64,000 nt of DNA from Bacillus sp. SM2101 (GCF_018588585.1 NZ_JAEUFG010000001.1:310001-374000), one strand, 5' to 3'. Positions 27,896-37,959 are shown, counted from the first letter of the stretch. Translations and numbers: made by a program. The notes: generated by a model from the letters alone, not told the origin.

Positions 27896-30099
27896 GCCTC
27901 TTTCACCTTCTGTCTCGTTGCTTCTGGATATTCAATTCTTGAGTGGAATATCCCTTTTAAAGTTTCACATAGAGATGATGAAACAACATCAAGCTCTTTC
28001 AAAGTTAAATCGCAATTGTTCAGCTGCCCATCTTGTAATCGATCTGCAATGATATTCTTAATGAGCTTTTGAATTTCTGCTGAACTAGGATTTGTTAGCG
28101 AGCGTACTGCTGCTTCTACACTATCTGCAATTCCTATAATGGCAGCTTCCTTCGTTTGTGGTTTTGGCCCTGGATAGCGAAACTCTTCTTCTGATATAGG
28201 AATTTCAGATTGCTGTTGAGCTTTATGATAAAAATACTTTATTAATGATGTTCCATGATGCTGTGCTGCTATATCCACAATTTCAGTTGGCAACTTGTGT
28301 TTCCTTAACATTTCTGCCCCTTCTGTTGCATGTGCAATGATTATATTTTTACTTAGTTGCGGGGCAATATTGTTATGAGGATTTTCGATATTCATTTGAT
28401 TTTCAATAAAAAATTGAGGCCTCTTCGTCTTTCCTATGTCATGGTAATATGAACCGACTCTTGCTAATAAACCATTGGCACCAATGGCTTCACATGCAGC
28501 CTCAGATAGATTTGCAACCATTACGCTATGATGATATGTCCCTGGAGTCTCCACTAGTATTTTCCTTAACAAAGGATGGTTTGGATTTGACAGTTCTATA
28601 AGTTTTATCGTCGAAAGTATGCCAAAACCTGCTTCTAAAAATGGCATAATTCCGATTGTGAGAACAGCTGCTGAGAGACCTGAAAATATCGCCATTGCTA
28701 CGTAAATTCCTATTTCCAATAAAGAATATTGTCCGTTTTTCAGTAACATGATTGATGTAATTACAATAATATTAATTACCGAAATAAATAGACCAGATTG
28801 AAGAATTTTTGCACGACGGTTAATTCGATCTAAGAAAAACACACCTACTAAGCCACTACATAAAAAGTAAACACCAATCGAAAAATTAAAAGAACCAATA
28901 ACTCCTTCGTTAAACATAATACTACCGCACACAGCAAATATCGTACTAGTTAATACCGCTAAGCGATCATTTATGAACACCTTGATTAACAAAGGGCCTA
29001 CAGCAATTGGAGTTAAATAACCAATATCTGACCATCCAAACTGATGCAGTAAACTAGTTCCTTTCATCAACAAAATCGTTATAGTGAATATGATTGTATA
29101 TAACAATAAGTCCACATTCTTATTAGACCTTTTACTTTCATCTCTAGAGAAATGGTATGCAACTGCTGCTAACATCAAACCTATCATTAAGCCAAGTCCT
29201 ATAAAAGGCTGAAAAGAACGTTTATTTTGGACTAAATCAATTACTTCAAGCTTTCTAATGATATCTTGAGTTATCAGCTCTCCTTCCTCTACAATAATTT
29301 GACCTTGAATAATCATCACGGGCTCCACAGCGTTCCTTGCCTGTTCCCGTTTTTCCTCGGTAGCTTCTACATCATAAATCATGTTAGGAATAATGACGAA
29401 TTTCACTAACTTAGATATCGTATTCCTTAACGAAGATTTAACATTGAGGTACTGTAATTCATTCTCTGCTTGTCTTTTTGCACTTTCTATTTCATTAGTA
29501 CGGAGTTCTTCACTCATAATATTTTGGACTACTGTAATAGCTTTCTCTTGAGCACTTATTAATTGCTCAGGCGTAGCTTGAAATAGAACTTCGATCTCCT
29601 GATCTGTGAATAGATTAACTATATCTTCTGGCATCTTTGTTTTGAGTAACTCTATTTTTTCTTCATCAGTCGGTTCTAAGCGTTGTGTCTCTAATTCAGC
29701 TTCTTCATTTTCTATGCCTTCTTCGTTTTCAATAACCGCTCTTATATTTGCATATTTTTCGTTCAATTCTCCATTGACTTCATCAATCCAAGAAAAAAAG
29801 TCAGAAATTACATCTACGCTATTTTCTTCATATTCTTTCTTTTGTAAGAATACATCCTGTACCTCTCCAGCAGCTTCCTTTCTTTTTCGCTCAGTCATTT
29901 CTTTATCTTCTATCGTTTTTGGGGAGTATATCGTTTGTTCTGCATCATTGTGTAATTGGATATTGTACTTCTTTGGCTCTACGTTACTATATAAAGCAAA
30001 AAATATAACCGCTGCTATAACAACATAAAAACCGATATGAACAAACTTATATTCTTTTAGCAATGTTAAAAGTTTTTTCATATATTCGATTAGTTTCAT
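27892..30099 (-). CDS. pgpH: 7TM-HD family cyclic-di-AMP phosphodiesterase PgpH (YqfF)
   Basis: A 735-residue protein. It has an N-terminal membrane helix, an extracytoplasmic domain of about 240 residues (7TMR-HDED type, very charged), seven membrane helices (about residues 295-490), and a C-terminal HD phosphohydrolase domain. The HD domain shows [24 protein letters not shown] and HATEGAEML. The family degrades c-di-AMP. It starts at ATG 30099 behind GGAGGGGAG. It leads the pgpH-ybeY-dgkA set; a dispersed element separates it from phoH upstream. Confidence 0.94.
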   Translation of the reverse strand: MKLIEYMKKLLTLLKEYKFVHIGFYVVIAAVIFFALYSNVEPKKYNIQLHNDAEQTIYSPKTIEDKEMTERKRKEAAGEVQDVFLQKKEYEENSVDVISDFFSWIDEVNGELNEKYANIRAVIENEEGIENEEAELETQRLEPTDEEKIELLKTKMPEDIVNLFTDQEIEVLFQATPEQLISAQEKAITVVQNIMSEELRTNEIESAKRQAENELQYLNVKSSLRNTISKLVKFVIIPNMIYDVEATEEKREQARNAVEPVMIIQGQIIVEEGELITQDIIRKLEVIDLVQNKRSFQPFIGLGLMIGLMLAAVAYHFSRDESKRSNKNVDLLLYTIIFTITILLMKGTSLLHQFGWSDIGYLTPIAVGPLLIKVFINDRLAVLTSTIFAVCGSIMFNEGVIGSFNFSIGVYFLCSGLVGVFFLDRINRRAKILQSGLFISVINIIVITSIMLLKNGQYSLLEIGIYVAMAIFSGLSAAVLTIGIMPFLEAGFGILSTIKLIELSNPNHPLLRKILVETPGTYHHSVMVANLSEAACEAIGANGLLARVGSYYHDIGKTKRPQFFIENQMNIENPHNNIAPQLSKNIIIAHATEGAEMLRKHKLPTEIVDIAAQHHGTSLIKYFYHKAQQQSEIPISEEEFRYPGPKPQTKEAAIIGIADSVEAAVRSLTNPSSAEIQKLIKNIIADRLQDGQLNNCDLTLKELDVVSSSLCETLKGIFHSRIEYPEATRQKVKEA

Positions 30100-30160
30100 G
30101 AATTTTGCTCCCCTCCTTTGTTAGAAAAGCTGCTTTTGCCGCAATGTTATTTTTCATACT

Positions 30161-30325
30161 AGGCTCTTTTCGTAAACTTTGTTGCTATCGTTCCTGAACT
30201 AGAATATAAAGAAGACGTTTTAATATACAGTCATCATTTTATAGACGAGATGATGACACGATATCTAGTTGTATCCGTGATTATGTTTCTGTACGAAAAA
30301 CAAATAATCTATGCGAAAACAGCCT
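30161..30325 (+). repeat. TIR-type dispersed element, reference copy (between phoH and pgpH)
   Basis: A 165-bp element from AGGCTCTTTTCGTAAACTTT to ATGCGAAAACAGCCT. The outer 12-13 bases are inverted repeats (AGGCTSTTTTCG). Interior motifs shared with other copies are TTGTTGCTAT, GATGACACGATAT, CTAGTTGTAT and GTACGAAAAACAA. No open reading frame of note. It is inserted in the 429-base gap within the phoH-pgpH gene string. Confidence 0.88.
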
Positions 30326-30528
30326 TATACTTAGGCTAAAACACGATACAACTAGCTTACCTTAACTTCTTATCCTTAACTAAACGATGAAAACCTCTTA
30401 GAACCTCGTATGGCTGTTGGATGTCTTTAAAAGAGCAACAATGTTACCGAACAATAACCGTAACAAACATTAGCATAGAATATATATAGGAAATTGACCC
30501 ATACAATCATTTGCAAGGGTCATAAGCT

Positions 30529-31491
30529 TTATAAATTGGCTTTGTCATATGCTGTAATAATTCTACTCACTAAAGGGTGTCGTACTACATCTGATTGTTC
30601 TAGAAAAACAAAAGAAACGCCTTTAATGTTCTCCAAAATTTCCTTTGCAATAGCCAACCCTGAAGTTACTCCTTTAGGTAAATCTACTTGAGAAATATCT
30701 CCAGTAATCACCATTTTTGAATCGAAGCCTAATCTAGTTAAGAACATTTTCATTTGAGCAGGTGTTGTATTTTGAGCTTCATCCAATATAATAAATGCAT
30801 CGTCTAATGTTCTACCTCTCATATACGCTAATGGGGCGATTTCAATAATCCCTCGCTCAATTAATCTAACGGTATGTTCAACTCCTAAAACATCATGGAG
30901 GGCATCATACAATGGACGTAAATATGGATCTACCTTCTCTTGTAAATCTCCAGGTAAAAATCCAAGATTCTCCCCTGCTTCAACAGCAGGTCGAGTAAGA
31001 ATGATTCTTTTGACATGTCCATTTTTTAATGCGTTCACTGCCATTATTACTGCTAAATACGTTTTCCCTGTCCCTGCTGGTCCAATACCAAACACCATAT
31101 CATTATTCTTAATTGATGAGATATAGTGACGCTGTCCGAGAGTTTTCACGCGAATTGATTTGCCTTTTACTGTTACAGCAATTTCCTCTTTAAAAAGTTC
31201 ATCAAAATATTCTAGCGTGCCTTTTTTACTTAGTTGAATGGCATATAAAACATCTCGTTCACCAATTTGAATACCCTTTCTAATTAGCTTCAATAACTGT
31301 GTTAGTATCTCATCAGCTTGCTGTACATTCTCATTGTCACCAGATACACTTACTGTTTCACCACGGGTTACAATCGTTACTTGTAGTTCTTCTTCAATAC
31401 GCTTTAAGTTAGTATCATGAATACCAAATAATGAAATGGCTTCATTTGCGTTTTTTACCTGTTGTTTTATCGTTACTAACGCTTCTGACAT
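30529..31491 (-). CDS. phoH: PhoH-like P-loop ATPase
   Basis: A 320-residue protein with an N-terminal KH-like part (residues 1-100), Walker A GPAGTGKTYLAV and Walker B AFIILDEAQN, plus the LTRPAVEAGENLGFLPGD motif specific to PhoH. The family is linked genetically to YbeY and ribosome quality control, but the reaction is not defined. AAGGAG overlaps the end of yqfD, 8 nt before the ATG, so it is translated right after yqfD; phoH follows yqfC-yqfD in the same transcript. Confidence 0.93.
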   Translation of the reverse strand: MSEALVTIKQQVKNANEAISLFGIHDTNLKRIEEELQVTIVTRGETVSVSGDNENVQQADEILTQLLKLIRKGIQIGERDVLYAIQLSKKGTLEYFDELFKEEIAVTVKGKSIRVKTLGQRHYISSIKNNDMVFGIGPAGTGKTYLAVIMAVNALKNGHVKRIILTRPAVEAGENLGFLPGDLQEKVDPYLRPLYDALHDVLGVEHTVRLIERGIIEIAPLAYMRGRTLDDAFIILDEAQNTTPAQMKMFLTRLGFDSKMVITGDISQVDLPKGVTSGLAIAKEILENIKGVSFVFLEQSDVVRHPLVSRIITAYDKANL

Positions 31492-31494
31492 TAT

Positions 31495-32682
31495 TTAATC
31501 TCCTTGAATGATTGGCTTCTCAATTGCGATATTCTCTATTACTGTGTAAATAATTTCTACCTTTAATTTACCATTCTCATTCGTTTCGTGCAAAACTTTT
31601 TCTTCTTTTATAGTTGCATCTTCGTCAAGTTTAGTTTGCAATTCTGTTCGTGCAGATTCAATTGCCAGTTCTTTTGCTTGCTTCACTGAATAGACTCTTT
31701 CAACTGTCTCTGTTTCCCTTATCACATTTTTCATATATGATACTGGCAGCTTCCAATTTAATAAATGAAGATCTTTTGTTGTTTCGTATGCTTCATAATT
31801 CCTATAGTCATTTTTTGCAAATCCCCAAAATGGAAGAGTTACACCCCCAAATGATAATAGATGCTTTGACTTTGAATTACCAGTAAGTACATGTATTGTT
31901 TGGGATAGTGGTGTTTTCACTGTTGCCCGATACCATGTTTCACCATATACCTTTCCACGTGCAGCGACTATTTGAGTATTATCTTCTTTTCCGATCATTC
32001 CACTTACTAGTAATTCTCCTTTATTGACATGTTGATTGATTTCAACAATAGCCTGACCTTCTTCTACAAACATCTCAGTAATTACTGATTCTTTTTTTGC
32101 TACTAAGTGTTGAGGTCCAATTTGTTCTGGTTCTTCTGGTTCTTCCTTCTCAACTACTTGAAAATGATATGTAGTTCCCCTTAGTTCTACACCAATCCAA
32201 GTAATTGAATCAATATTGTTCGTTAACTGCTGTTGAATAACATCGACATCTTCAAGGAGAAATTGTAATTTCCCTTTTTTAACACCCATTTCATCTAAAT
32301 GTTGATATATTTGATGCTCAGTTTGAGGTTGTGCGCCATCAATTTCAATCTGCCAGACGATATTCGATAACAGAATCATAATGACAAAAAAAAGTAATAC
32401 CCCAAGTAAAAAACCACTATTCGTAAGTACTTTTTTCATTAGGAAAGGTAGTCCAACTTTTTGGATAAAAAAAAGCTTACAGTCAAATGTTCTTACAACT
32501 CTTCTTACCTTACTAACATCTTTCAGTAACATAAAAAAAGTAACTGATTCTGTTCCCTGTCTCTTAACATTCCATATATTTATATCATTTTGAATACATT
32601 GATTTATAAATCGTTCAATACCTTTACCTTTAGCATTTACCTGAATAACACCAGTCATAAAGTTCAACCACTGATTTTTCAT
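31495..32682 (-). CDS. yqfD: Sporulation protein YqfD
   Basis: A 395-residue protein. A cytoplasmic N-terminal part of about 85 residues (start MKNQWLNFMTGVIQVNAKGKG) is followed by one membrane helix (GVLLFFVIMILLSNIVW). The large extracytoplasmic part includes a POTRA-like segment. The YqfD family (distantly similar to stage IV sporulation proteins) is found in spore formers and is under sigma-E in B. subtilis. It is 14 nt downstream of yqfC. Its stop codon is followed within a few bases by the phoH start. Confidence 0.9.
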   Translation of the reverse strand: MKNQWLNFMTGVIQVNAKGKGIERFINQCIQNDINIWNVKRQGTESVTFFMLLKDVSKVRRVVRTFDCKLFFIQKVGLPFLMKKVLTNSGFLLGVLLFFVIMILLSNIVWQIEIDGAQPQTEHQIYQHLDEMGVKKGKLQFLLEDVDVIQQQLTNNIDSITWIGVELRGTTYHFQVVEKEEPEEPEQIGPQHLVAKKESVITEMFVEEGQAIVEINQHVNKGELLVSGMIGKEDNTQIVAARGKVYGETWYRATVKTPLSQTIHVLTGNSKSKHLLSFGGVTLPFWGFAKNDYRNYEAYETTKDLHLLNWKLPVSYMKNVIRETETVERVYSVKQAKELAIESARTELQTKLDEDATIKEEKVLHETNENGKLKVEIIYTVIENIAIEKPIIQGD

Positions 32683-32696
32683 TTCTTCCCCCTTAA

Positions 32697-32978
32697 TTAG
32701 TCATTAATATATGTAACTTGTTCGATTTTCCCTTCCAATAAGAGCTCCTCTGGTTGAATCATTTTGATCACAAAGGACTCCCCTTTTATGAGCAGTTGAC
32801 CTTGCTTTAACAATAATCGCAGTTCATCATCAGAAAATGAAAGCAATCCCCGGTGGTTTTCAATATATATGTGTAATTGCCCAATCATTGTTATGCGGGG
32901 AAGGTCCATCGTCACATCTGCGGGTAGTTCTAATTTATTTGTAAGCCAATTTCTCATTTGGTGCCGCAATTTCTTCAT
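32697..32978 (-). CDS. yqfC: Sporulation protein YqfC
   Basis: A 93-residue protein with the family pattern LPADVTMDLPRITMIGQLHIYIENHRGLLSF and a YabP-like beta-rich core. It occurs only in endospore formers. In B. subtilis it is co-expressed with yqfD in the mother cell. The ATG at 32978 is about 11 nt after AAAGGGGG. That ribosome binding site forms the 3' arm of a strong hairpin (32986-33027), so translation from long upstream transcripts should be blocked. Confidence 0.9.
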   Translation of the reverse strand: MKKLRHQMRNWLTNKLELPADVTMDLPRITMIGQLHIYIENHRGLLSFSDDELRLLLKQGQLLIKGESFVIKMIQPEELLLEGKIEQVTYIND

Positions 32979-32985
32979 AATAAAA

Positions 32986-33027
32986 GAACCCCCTTTCAAC
33001 TCATGTTTATGAGTTAAAAGGGGGTTC
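32986..33027 (-). terminator. Strong hairpin upstream of yqfC (terminator and possible RBS mask)
   Basis: GAACCCCCTTT and AAAGGGGGTTC, extended by AACTCAT and ATGAGTT, form an 18-19-bp stem with one mismatch and a 4-nt loop. On the minus strand it is followed by TTTTATT. It lies between the YqfB-like gene and yqfC and contains the yqfC ribosome binding site in its 3' arm. It looks like the terminator of the rpsU-to-yqfB transcript, doubling as a translational mask of a sporulation gene (the second part is inference). Confidence 0.85.
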
Positions 33028-33042
33028 TATCACTATAATTTC

Positions 33043-33507
33043 TTATCTAGATTGACCCATTTTCGACTGTGAATGGTGTGAGATTGGCTGATATGGTTTT
33101 TTTCCTCGTGGAGCTCCAAGAATTTCGCTAAAAATAACTCCTTGGACAACACTCTTTTTCGTTATCGACAGCTTATTTTCCTTCTGCACCTGTTTAGAGC
33201 TTTTCTTCTGCATTGGTTCAGTTTTTTCTATTGATTGATTGTTCCGTTCCCTAACAACTTCTTTTAATTGATGATATAAATCTACTTTTGACTCAACAAC
33301 TTCATTTTCGTGTTCCACAGTACTTGTTTGAGGAATATGCATGTCTTCCACTTCATTAAAAATAACAGGCTTTTCTTCATTTGTTGTTGAAGTTCTTCTT
33401 GAATTAGAAGCCCCTGATGAAAAACCTTTAAATATTCTAGAAAACACACCAAACAAAATCACTAATAAAACTATATTTGATATGAAGAAATCTATAATTT
33501 GCTCCAT
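33043..33507 (-). CDS. Small membrane-anchored protein, position of yqfB
   Basis: A 154-residue protein with one N-terminal membrane helix (residues about 5-26, IIDFFISNIVLLVILFGVFSRIF). A long polar, presumably disordered region rich in Glu, Lys, Ser and Gln follows, ending SHHSQSKMGQSR. I recognise no domain. Its place between floA and yqfC corresponds to yqfB of B. subtilis, but similarity cannot be judged from here. It follows floA by 24 nt and ends before the strong hairpin, so it is likely the last gene of the nfeD-floA unit. Confidence 0.65.
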   Translation of the reverse strand: MEQIIDFFISNIVLLVILFGVFSRIFKGFSSGASNSRRTSTTNEEKPVIFNEVEDMHIPQTSTVEHENEVVESKVDLYHQLKEVVRERNNQSIEKTEPMQKKSSKQVQKENKLSITKKSVVQGVIFSEILGAPRGKKPYQPISHHSQSKMGQSR

Positions 33508-33531
33508 TAGGAGTCACCCCCATCATGAATG

Positions 33532-34530
33532 CTACGATTGTTCATCTTCATCTTGATCGTCAGTAAGCTTTCCTATAGAGTCTCTCATATTTGTATCAGC
33601 ATCTATATTTTTCAGACTCATGTAATCCATGACTCCTAGCTTACCTGTCCGTAATGCATCTGCCATAGCGAGAGGAACCTCGGCTTCGGCTTCAACAACT
33701 TTAGCTTGCATCTCTTGAACACGAGCCGTCATCTCTTGCTCCTTGGCAACAGCCATAGCTCTTCGTTCTTCCGCCTTAGCTTGGGCAATATTTTTATCTG
33801 CTTCAGCTTGATCTATTTGCAACTCTGCCCCAATATTTTTACCGATATCAATATCGGCAATATCAATCGACAAGATTTCAAATGCCGTTCCTGAATCTAG
33901 ACCTTTCGCTAACACTGTTTGAGAAATTAAATCTGGGTTTTCTAAAACTTTTTTATGATTACCTGAAGAACCAATTGTACTTACAATCCCTTCACCTACA
34001 CGGGCTATAACTGTATCTTCTCCAGCACCACCGACTAAGCGATCAATGTTTGCACGCACTGTAATACGTGCTTTCGCTTTTACCTCTATTCCATCCATTG
34101 CAACACCCGCAATAAATGGTGTTTCAATTACTTTAGGGTTAACACTCATTTGAACTGCTTCTAATACGTCACGACCAGCTAAATCTATCGCAGCACAACG
34201 TTCAAATGACAGCTCTATATTCGCACGCTGTGCGGCAATAAGAGCGTTCACAACTCTATCTACGTTACCTCCTGCTAAATAGTGGCTCTCCAATTGATTT
34301 GTACTAACATTTAAGCCAGCTTTTACTGCTTTAATTAACGGATTGATGACCCTTGACGGAATAACTCGACGTAACCTCATTCCGATTAAAGTGAAAATAC
34401 TTACTCTTACACCTGCAGCTAGAGCAGATATCCAGAGCATAATTGGAACAAACGTAAATAATACGGCTAAAACAATTATGACAAGTGCTACAGCTAACAA
34501 TACTAAAATAGTTCCAGTGTCGAATTGCAT
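33532..34530 (-). CDS. floA: Flotillin-like protein FloA
   Basis: A 332-residue protein. It has an N-terminal hydrophobic membrane-associated hairpin (residues about 7-50), an SPFH-type core ([34 protein letters not shown]), and an Ala/Glu-rich coiled coil ([26 protein letters not shown] region). FloA forms membrane microdomain assemblies in Bacillus. It is encoded right after its membrane partner NfeD. The ATG at 34530 is chosen because AAGGAGG is 8-9 nt upstream, while the ATG at 34536 is only 3 nt from it. Confidence 0.95.
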   Translation of the reverse strand: MQFDTGTILVLLAVALVIIVLAVLFTFVPIMLWISALAAGVRVSIFTLIGMRLRRVIPSRVINPLIKAVKAGLNVSTNQLESHYLAGGNVDRVVNALIAAQRANIELSFERCAAIDLAGRDVLEAVQMSVNPKVIETPFIAGVAMDGIEVKAKARITVRANIDRLVGGAGEDTVIARVGEGIVSTIGSSGNHKKVLENPDLISQTVLAKGLDSGTAFEILSIDIADIDIGKNIGAELQIDQAEADKNIAQAKAEERRAMAVAKEQEMTARVQEMQAKVVEAEAEVPLAMADALRTGKLGVMDYMSLKNIDADTNMRDSIGKLTDDQDEDEQS

Positions 34531-34594
34531 AAACATATTCCTCCTTGATATATTATAGTTCTTATTACTTTCTACAACATTTTATAATTGCATT

Positions 34595-35911
34595 CTATAC
34601 TATTTCTCTAACTACAATACGAGCTCCTTCTGTTTTAATCACTTTAATTTTTTTATTATTATCGATATAACCACCTTCAGTGACAACATCTAGGCGTTCA
34701 TTATCGATCACAACAGTTCCAGATGGACGAAGTGCAGTAGTTGTATAACCTTCTTTTCCAATCAAATCATTTCTATTCCTATTCGTTATATAGCCTTCTT
34801 CACTATTTGTAGAATCCCTTAGAATTATTCTGTTAAAAATACGTATTTTTTTGCCAAACACTTTAAATAATAGAATTGAGGCTAATATTGTAACAAAAAT
34901 AGCAATTAGTAACGATACCGCCATGTGACCGACATCGTCTGTCGCTAAAAATAAGCTAGTAAGAATTGACCCAAAGCCAATCATCCCTAATATTCCCCCC
35001 GGGACAAAAAATTCTAAAATAATGAGCACAACGCCAGCAAAAAAGAAGATAATAGCTTCCATTCCTGCAAGGCCTGCTACAAAATGGCCGTAGAAGAACA
35101 ATAATAGACTCGACGCCCCCATTAAGCCTGGCACACCAAATCCTGGTGAGTATAACTCAACCAATAAGCCTATGCTGCCGATTGATAATAAAATGGGTAC
35201 AACAACCGGGTTTGTAATAAATCTCGCGATATTTTCTGCCAAACTCACTTTTGTTTCCACAATCTCTGGATTGTCAAAACCGAGTAATTGCGTTAGCTCT
35301 GAGCGATTATTTACGATACCTTCAGCATACTTCACTTCATAGGCTTGATCAGCTGTTAAAGTTAACAGCTTTCCTTTCTCTGCATTATACTCTGGAAGAT
35401 CAACCTCTTTATCAGCCATAGCGATCGCGTATATAGGGTCACGACCGTTCAAAGCCGCAGCTCCTTCCATCGATGTATTCCATGATGATTGAGCCTTTTC
35501 GTCTGCTGCATTACCATCACTTGTTATGACCGCTGCAGCCCCCATAGAGGCAGTTGGTCTCATATAAATTTCATCTGCATTTAATGCAATATATGCACCT
35601 GCTGATAGAGCATGAATATTAATATATGCCACAATCGGAACATCTGTAGAGCTAATTCGCTTTCCAATTTCTCCAGCAGCAGCCACCGCTCCACCAGGGG
35701 TATTTATTTCTAGTATGATTAAATCTGCTCCAGCTTCCTCTGCTTCAGAAATTGAACGATCAATGAACGCATATAAACCTTTCTCTACAGTGTCTTCCAA
35801 AGGAATGACATAGACCAGTTCCCCACTAGTGGAGCCTTTCATAGGGATAAAAGATAGTATAACTGCTGTAAATAACATCATAACAAAGAATTGTAAACGT
35901 ATTCTTCTCAT
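34595..35911 (-). CDS. NfeD-type membrane-bound serine protease (YqeZ)
   Basis: A 438-residue protein. A signal-like helix (residues about 6-22) precedes a ClpP-class (S49-like) protease domain with NTPGG, ALSAGAYIALNADEI (catalytic Ser) and SMGAAAVI. Four or five membrane helices follow (about residues 225-360), then a C-terminal NfeD OB fold (IGKEGYTTTALRPSGTVVIDNERLDVVTEGGYI region). The family partners flotillin-like proteins. B. subtilis calls the counterpart yqeZ (nfeD2 is a different, short protein). The ATG at 35911 follows AAAGGAGGG. Confidence 0.92.
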   Translation of the reverse strand: MRRIRLQFFVMMLFTAVILSFIPMKGSTSGELVYVIPLEDTVEKGLYAFIDRSISEAEEAGADLIILEINTPGGAVAAAGEIGKRISSTDVPIVAYINIHALSAGAYIALNADEIYMRPTASMGAAAVITSDGNAADEKAQSSWNTSMEGAAALNGRDPIYAIAMADKEVDLPEYNAEKGKLLTLTADQAYEVKYAEGIVNNRSELTQLLGFDNPEIVETKVSLAENIARFITNPVVVPILLSIGSIGLLVELYSPGFGVPGLMGASSLLLFFYGHFVAGLAGMEAIIFFFAGVVLIILEFFVPGGILGMIGFGSILTSLFLATDDVGHMAVSLLIAIFVTILASILLFKVFGKKIRIFNRIILRDSTNSEEGYITNRNRNDLIGKEGYTTTALRPSGTVVIDNERLDVVTEGGYIDNNKKIKVIKTEGARIVVREIV

Positions 35912-36034
35912 TTTATAGACCCTCCTTTCTAATTTTAGAAATTGCCTATGTATCCTTATACGTTTACAATTTAAAAAAGTTTCAGTAACAGAAAAGAATT
36001 TAAAAAACAGCACCTATCATTGGGTGCTGTTTTA

Positions 36035-36481
36035 TTAAGAAAGAAATTGTTGTACAACTTTATTCACGAGAGAACCATCGGCCTTACCTTTGACCTTTGG
36101 CATCAACGCTCCCATTACTTTACCCATGTCAGCTTTGGAAGAAGCATTCACTGCAGCAATGGTTTCTTTCACTATTTCTTTAATTTCATCTTCTGAAAGT
36201 TGCTTTGGCATATAAATTTCTAATAATGAAATTTCATCTTTCAGTTTATCTACCAGGTCTGAACGACCAGCTTTTTCAAATTCTTGGAGGGAGTCTTTAC
36301 GTTGTTTTAATTCGCGAGAAAGTACAGTTAACTCCTCGTCTTCAGATAGTTGGCTACTGCCTATTTTAATGGCTTCATTTTGAAGTGAAGACTTAACCAT
36401 CCTAATGACGGAAAGTTTTTCTTTTTCTTTATTTTTCATCGCTTGCTTCATATCAGTATTTAAACGTTCAAGAAGACCCAT
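36035..36481 (-). CDS. yqeY: YqeY/GatB-related tRNA-binding domain protein
   Basis: A 148-residue all-helical protein of the GatB/YqeY family. It has an N-terminal [29 protein letters not shown], a middle [18 protein letters not shown] and a C-terminal [21 protein letters not shown]. The C-terminal module resembles the tRNA-recognising tail of GatB, but these stand-alone proteins have no known reaction. It follows rpsU by 14 nt, a pairing conserved widely, and the rpsU promoter probably drives both. Confidence 0.92.
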   Translation of the reverse strand: MGLLERLNTDMKQAMKNKEKEKLSVIRMVKSSLQNEAIKIGSSQLSEDEELTVLSRELKQRKDSLQEFEKAGRSDLVDKLKDEISLLEIYMPKQLSEDEIKEIVKETIAAVNASSKADMGKVMGALMPKVKGKADGSLVNKVVQQFLS

Positions 36482-36495
36482 AACTACACCCTCTT

Positions 36496-36669
36496 TTAGA
36501 ATTTACGCTTTCTAGCGGCTTCAGACTTCTTCTTACGTTTTACGCTTGGCTTTTCATAGAATTCACGCTTTCTAGCTTCCTGTAACGTACCTGTTTTAGA
36601 AACCGAACGTTTGAAACGACGAAGAGCATCTTCAAGCGATTCGTTTTTACGAACGACAGTTTTTGACAT
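36496..36669 (-). CDS. rpsU: 30S ribosomal protein S21
   Basis: A 57-residue, very basic protein with the full S21 sequence [20 protein letters not shown], the [17 protein letters not shown] helix and a [14 protein letters not shown] tail. It binds near the anti-Shine-Dalgarno region of 16S rRNA. The ATG at 36669 follows GGAGGGAGGG. An excellent sigma-A promoter is found about 70 nt upstream. Confidence 0.98.
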
Positions 36670-36738
36670 TCTATTTCCCTCCCTCCGAAAACAACCACTC
36701 ACAATCTAAACAACATGTAATTAAACATGTACTTTGCA

Positions 36739-36767
36739 ATTATAGTATAATCGGTATTAAAGGTCAA
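36739..36767 (-). promoter_or_regulatory. Sigma-A promoter of rpsU-yqeY
   Basis: On the minus strand TTGACC (-35) and a perfect TATAAT (-10) with a 17-nt spacer lie about 70 nt before the rpsU ATG. The divergent yqeW gene begins about 63 nt beyond the -35. Confidence 0.85.
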
Positions 36768-36829
36768 CCAAAATTGGTGTCATGTAATGTTACCCTTGTC
36801 CATACAATGTGATAGGAGAGGTGATTTAC

Positions 36830-37771
36830 ATGGCAATGGCAAAAATCATTTCATTATTTGCTGTTTATTTATCAATATTTCTATTTGGAATGACCGTGAT
36901 GCGGATAGGTTTATTTAATATTTCACACGAAAAGATGAAACATGTTATCAAAAGACTTACAATAAATCCGTTTAGCGGTTTTCTAGTCGGGATTGTTGTT
37001 ACTGCATTATTGCAAAGTAGTTCTGCAGTTATGATTATAACAATCGGCTTAGTAGCAACAGGCTACATAAACTTTAAACAGTCTATTGGAATAATCCTAG
37101 GAACAAATATCGGAACAACATTTACTACAGAATTCATAACCATTGATTTAGAAGCAGCAATTTTGCCACTCATTATCATAGGATTTTTGTTTTTATTTAC
37201 AAACAATATTAAGCTTTTTAGTACAGGAGCCATCGCATTTGGATTAGGCTGCTTATTCGTCGCAATGAATGGCTTTGAGCAATTAGCAGAACCCCTATCG
37301 CTCATACCTTCTGTGCAGTCTTTTTTAGAGATTACAAATAAAAGTGGTATTTTTGGCGTAGGTTTAGGAACGTTTTTGACAGCAATTATACAATCTAGTA
37401 CTGCGACAACAGGAATTGTTATGGGCTTTATGAATGAAAATGTCTTAAGTTTACAGGCCGGAATCGCCATTATTTTAGGGTCAAATATCGGAACATGTAT
37501 AACTGCATTCTTAGCTAGTATCGGTGCTAGTCATGAGGCAAAATTAACTGCGTATGCACATATTTGGTTAAATGTATTAGGTGTAGCCATTTTCTACCCT
37601 TTTATAAAAAGCCTAGGTACAATAGCTGAACTCCTCACCACTATTCCTGATGTTCAGTTAGCTCATGTTAGCGTTATTTTTAATGTTATTTGCTCTCTTA
37701 TCGCCCTGCCACTTACTGGCCTAATTGCTTCATTTATTATTCGAATCCATAGCACAAAAAAAATAGCTTAA
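36830..37771 (+). CDS. yqeW: Na+/phosphate cotransporter family protein without PhoU tail (YqeW)
   Basis: A 313-residue membrane protein of the Na/Pi-cotransporter II family. Both inverted halves carry the motif: LLQSSSAVMIITIGLV with LGTNIGTT in the first, and IIQSSTATTGIVMGF with LGSNIGT in the second. The protein ends after the transport core, so it lacks the PhoU-like domain present in the paralogue at 844-2469. The ATG at 36830 follows AGGAGAGGTGAT. It is transcribed divergently from rpsU, as yqeW is in B. subtilis. Confidence 0.88.
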   Translation: MAMAKIISLFAVYLSIFLFGMTVMRIGLFNISHEKMKHVIKRLTINPFSGFLVGIVVTALLQSSSAVMIITIGLVATGYINFKQSIGIILGTNIGTTFTTEFITIDLEAAILPLIIIGFLFLFTNNIKLFSTGAIAFGLGCLFVAMNGFEQLAEPLSLIPSVQSFLEITNKSGIFGVGLGTFLTAIIQSSTATTGIVMGFMNENVLSLQAGIAIILGSNIGTCITAFLASIGASHEAKLTAYAHIWLNVLGVAIFYPFIKSLGTIAELLTTIPDVQLAHVSVIFNVICSLIALPLTGLIASFIIRIHSTKKIA

Positions 37772-37870
37772 CTAAAGTTTACTTTTATTGTAGTTTGTTA
37801 CCATCATATGGCATAGATATAACTGAATACGCAATCAAGCTACATAATGAGCAAAATCGTGCACACTTGA

Positions 37871-37926
37871 ACAGCGTCATCAAAGGTTAAGTTAATGACC
37901 ATAAAGTCATATTATGATGACGCTGT
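37871..37926. repeat. Nested inverted repeat downstream of yqeW
   Basis: ACAGCGTCATCA and TGATGACGCTGT form a perfect 12-bp stem. Inside the loop ATGAC and GTCAT form a second 5-bp hairpin. There is no T tail on either strand, so a simple terminator is unlikely. It sits in the 318-base gap between the convergent genes yqeW and mtaB. Confidence 0.6.
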
Positions 37927-37959
37927 GTTAGCCCATTAAAAAAGCTCCATTCACATTGT

